From assembly GCA_039105265.1 (NCBI GenBank), contig JAPFFF010000070.1, positions 248,001 to 312,000 of the forward strand: a stretch of DNA of 64,000 nt, in the 5' to 3' direction. The position numbers and the translations under genes were made by a program. This document shows, one piece after another, positions 61,610 through 64,000 of the stretch. Numbering within the stretch: position 1 is the first letter of the stretch; each line of letters opens with the position of its first letter. The DNA comes from Tritrichomonas musculus (Eukaryota; Parabasalia; Tritrichomonadida; Tritrichomonadidae). The notes below the pieces were generated by a model. It ran no database searches, was not told where the DNA came from, and saw nothing but the letters and a program-made list of their open reading frames with translations.

Positions 61610-62764
61610 ATGAGTAAAGAAGAACCAAGCCCATATGAAAAATTATACAACAAAGCTAAATGGAAGACCTTGGACAAATACCTTAGCATGGCAAAACAAG
61701 AGAATCTAAATGAAGACGAAGCAAAGAAATACTTTGATGAAAAAGTAGTACATGATAAGAGAGTACCTAAAGCACAATTTATTCCTATTGTATCCAAACA
61801 TCCTCATGATTATCAAATGGATACCTTCATTAATAATAAAGAGGCAGGTGGGTTGAATTATCTAATGTTCATCAATATCAACACCAGAAAAGCATATGCA
61901 TATCCTATGAATGGTAAAGGAGCAAGAGAAGTATTAACAGCACTTCATAAATTTGTTAATGATGTACCTCATGTATATTCGATAACAAGTGATGAGGATG
62001 CGGCATATTTATCGTCAACAGTCTTAGACTTCATGAGAGAGAAGAACATAAAATACCGAACAACTACTGAGAATAACCATAATGTACTTGGCATTATTAA
62101 TAGGTTTATGAGAACTATAAGAGATGCTATTGGTGAAAATAGGTTTATTCAACCAAAGGAGATGCATGATTTGGTCAACATATATAACAACTCTCCTCAT
62201 AGGTCTTTAGATAATAAAGCACCTAATGATATTACTCCAGAGGATGAAATAAAGTACATACAAAAGAATGCACGCATTAATCCATACCATTTTAATCCAG
62301 GTGAGAAGGTCAGGTTAGTACTTGAAAAAGAACCATTTGGTAAAAGAAGAAGTAATTTGTCCAATGAGTCTTATATAGTTGACTCGCAAAAAGGTAACCA
62401 GTTTGTGGTCAGGTCCAAAGATGGTTCAACTAGTTCATTCCCTGGATATAGGTTGTTAAGGACAAGAGACAAAAGGATTAAAGTAGCTGAAAGACTAAAT
62501 GAAGGTAAAGAAGGTATTATTGAACAAATATATAACTTTGATGAAGATACTGGTAAGTATGATTTAAAATGGGAAGGAGTCGAAGGTGATGATGCCTTTG
62601 CTAGACAAACTATTAGAGATGTAAGGAGAGGTAATCCATTAGTACTTGGTACAGCAGAAAGACAATATTGGTTGGAACAAAAGAAAAATTATGAACGACA
62701 AATTAAAGCAGGTCAAAAGGTTGAGGGCAAACCAATACCAGATAAAATTATGAAATACATTTAA
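61610..62764 (+). CDS. Retroviral-type integrase with chromodomain-like end, lineage II
   Basis: 384 aa. First Asp in DYQMDTFINN, second in ITSDEDAAYLS. Counting 35 residues on from that Asp gives HNVLGIINRFMRTIRDAIG, so Asn sits at the D35E glutamate position. FVNDVPH and IYNNSPHRSLDNKAP are typical. C-terminal half: PGEKVRLVLEKEPFGKRR (SH3-like), then GIIEQIYNFDEDTGKYDLKW followed by EGVEGDDAF, resembling a chromodomain, as in many Polinton and chromovirus integrases. Whether the Asn form is active is open. Frame intact, ending 10 bp before the ATPase. Confidence 0.87.
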   Translation: MSKEEPSPYEKLYNKAKWKTLDKYLSMAKQENLNEDEAKKYFDEKVVHDKRVPKAQFIPIVSKHPHDYQMDTFINNKEAGGLNYLMFININTRKAYAYPMNGKGAREVLTALHKFVNDVPHVYSITSDEDAAYLSSTVLDFMREKNIKYRTTTENNHNVLGIINRFMRTIRDAIGENRFIQPKEMHDLVNIYNNSPHRSLDNKAPNDITPEDEIKYIQKNARINPYHFNPGEKVRLVLEKEPFGKRRSNLSNESYIVDSQKGNQFVVRSKDGSTSSFPGYRLLRTRDKRIKVAERLNEGKEGIIEQIYNFDEDTGKYDLKWEGVEGDDAFARQTIRDVRRGNPLVLGTAERQYWLEQKKNYERQIKAGQKVEGKPIPDKIMKYI

Positions 62765-62774
62765 AAATTTGTAA

Positions 62775-63641
62775 ATGGATGAACCCCCAAATGCAGAACT
62801 CATAAATAAAGTAGAAACATTGATTAAAGAGACCTTACGGAAGAACATGAAAGAGATAGATGGTGCTTTGATTAAACCATTATCACCTGATTATCCTTTT
62901 AGCACAAATGGTATATACTTTTTAATTGGTAAACCAGGTGCTGGTAAAAGTTTTTGGATATGGAGACATATTATGATAACAGAGAGGTTGTTTAAACATC
63001 CATACTACCAAAAGATAATATTTTGCTCAAGCTCTGGTAAAATGGATAAAACAGCTGAAACACTTAATAAACAGATACGATCAAGAATCGATTATGTAAA
63101 GGAAAGAGAATTAATGAGTTATCTTAAAAGACATCTTCGAAGAAAGATAAAGTATTATGCCATTGTCAAATATGTATTATCTCGAATGAAAGAGACCAAT
63201 GACGAAATGAGGAGGCTCATTGAGAAGCATCATTTAAATGAGCTCAATGATAAAATAATATATATAGCCAATAAGTTAGTCAAGTATGAAACATCATCAT
63301 ATCCATATAACACATTATTGATACTAGATGATTGTGCAGGTAGTGATTTATTAAAGAATGGTAATAGTGAATTTATCAAGTTGTTAACCAAGACAAGACA
63401 CTATAATTTAACATGTATCATGGCTATCCAAACTATTCGATTTGTTCATATGAATGCTAAAAGGTTAGCAACAGATATCATATGTTATACAGGATATAGT
63501 GAGGAAGATTTTACTAGCTTGTTGCAACAAACAAATAACTCATTAAATACTAAACAGACAGTAGCTGAATACTTACAACATAAAGAACCACATGAAAAAT
63601 TCGTAATGAATATTTCTGCTAATAAGTACTATTTCGAATAA
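62775..63641 (+). CDS. Packaging ATPase (A32/FtsK-HerA-like), lineage II
   Basis: 288 aa. Walker A GKPGAGKSFW near residue 53, Walker B TLLILDDCAGSD near residue 183, then LLTKTRHYNLTCIMAIQTIR (arginine and Gln sensor-like) and an ending HEKFVMNIS. This is closer to the usual Polinton ATPase than the lineage I GKGKS type. No microprotein gene is seen before it. Follows the integrase with a 10-bp gap, so probably one transcription block from 59006 on. Confidence 0.88.
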   Translation: MDEPPNAELINKVETLIKETLRKNMKEIDGALIKPLSPDYPFSTNGIYFLIGKPGAGKSFWIWRHIMITERLFKHPYYQKIIFCSSSGKMDKTAETLNKQIRSRIDYVKERELMSYLKRHLRRKIKYYAIVKYVLSRMKETNDEMRRLIEKHHLNELNDKIIYIANKLVKYETSSYPYNTLLILDDCAGSDLLKNGNSEFIKLLTKTRHYNLTCIMAIQTIRFVHMNAKRLATDIICYTGYSEEDFTSLLQQTNNSLNTKQTVAEYLQHKEPHEKFVMNISANKYYFE

Positions 63642-63658
63642 TTTTTTATTTTTTAAAA

Positions 63659-64000
63659 ATGGGAATTGAACGTCATTCAGTAGAAGATTATTGGAAGCCA
63701 AATTATTCCAAAAAGCAACAATTTTCTCCATGGCAAGAGATAATAAAAGGAGGAGTAGGACTAGGCGGTAAGTTATTAATGGGAGCAGCAGATAGTTTTT
63801 CGGGAGGTCTTGCAAGTAAACTATTAGATGCTTCAGCAGGTGGATTAACCAAGCATGCTGGTGTTATTGGTTCAGTTGCGAGAGGTCTTGGTGAAAGCTA
63901 CTTGAGCGATAGTACAAGAAATAAAATAGCAAACATAGCTGACACAGCATTAAAATATGTCCCAGATGGAAAAGTGAAAACTGCCTTATCATCAATTAAT
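63659..64000 (+). CDS. Glycine-rich amphipathic protein, 3' end outside window
   Basis: ATG at 63659, open to the window edge (114 codons). MGIERHSVEDYWKPNYSKKQ is followed by a Gly/Ala/Leu-rich segment (EIIKGGVGLGGKLLMGAADS, FSGGLASKLLDASAGGLTKH) and LKYVPDGKVKTALSS. It resembles the lineage I amphipathic protein in starting MGI and in composition. If the parallel holds, the capsid gene should lie next to it, beyond 64000. Confidence 0.6.
   Translation, partial: MGIERHSVEDYWKPNYSKKQQFSPWQEIIKGGVGLGGKLLMGAADSFSGGLASKLLDASAGGLTKHAGVIGSVARGLGESYLSDSTRNKIANIADTALKYVPDGKVKTALSSIN

Larger units (their letters stand above)
44972..64000. mobile_element. Maverick element E (lineage II), split by element D, right end outside window
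   Basis: The left terminus AGTAGTATATACGAGTCGG starts at 44972 inside a fiber gene of C. The six bases before it are TAAGGA, the expected target duplication, which cannot be checked without the right end. Genes: HNH nuclease, an 87-aa gene, [element D], coiled-coil protein, protease, structural protein, integrase, ATPase, glycine-rich protein. Polymerase, penton and fiber should lie further right, judging from B and C. Confidence 0.8.

Overview
The window is a pile-up of nested and partly decayed Maverick/Polinton elements. These are large DNA transposons with virus-like gene sets. At least seven separate segments can be told apart, and almost no ordinary host sequence is visible. The base composition, very short intergenic gaps, intronless genes and crowding of Mavericks fit the genome of Trichomonas vaginalis or a close parabasalid. 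That host assignment is an inference from the pattern, not something the sequence proves. Element termini have the form AGTAGT...ACTACT, and one complete copy has a 6-bp target duplication, as expected for Mavericks.

Two gene lineages are present. Lineage I (segments A, F and D) carries a GKGKS-type packaging ATPase, a 41-43 residue membrane microprotein, a 'DEDxGCxGC' protein, coiled-coil proteins, a small amphipathic protein, a probable major capsid protein, a retroviral-type integrase and, in A, a fiber-like protein. No DNA polymerase or maturation protease is visible in it. Lineage II (B, G, C and E) carries a protein-primed DNA polymerase B with an OTU-like N-terminus, a penton-like minor capsid protein, giant fiber-like proteins, an Ulp1/adenain-like protease, a GAGKS-type ATPase and a different integrase.

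Layout: 1-15976, lineage I element A, cut by the left window edge, with its probable right terminus near 15976. 15977-17200, AT-rich DNA with one unplaced ORF. 17208-27956, lineage II element B (bZIP-like remnant, minisatellite, polymerase, penton, broken fiber gene, right terminal repeat). 27957-28576, AT-rich spacer with a tRNA-like patch. 28577-30675, deleted lineage II copy G ending in the same terminal repeat, which interrupts a gene of lineage I fragment F (30676-32555). 32760-44971, lineage II segment C. Element E (44972 to beyond 64000) is inserted into C's second fiber gene. Element D (45894-58684) is inserted into a divergent promoter region of E. D is complete, with identical 254-bp terminal inverted repeats and the duplicated target AACAAT.

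How the genes would work together: integrase inserts the element and polymerase B (lineage II only) copies it from a protein primer. Capsid, penton, fiber, protease and ATPase would build and fill a virion. The most interesting points are the intact but polymerase-less element D (a candidate satellite or helper-dependent Maverick), a strongly structured non-coding stretch in D at 56.0-56.34 kb, in-frame GC-rich palindromic inserts inside conserved proteins, and integrases whose catalytic Glu position is Asp or Asn.
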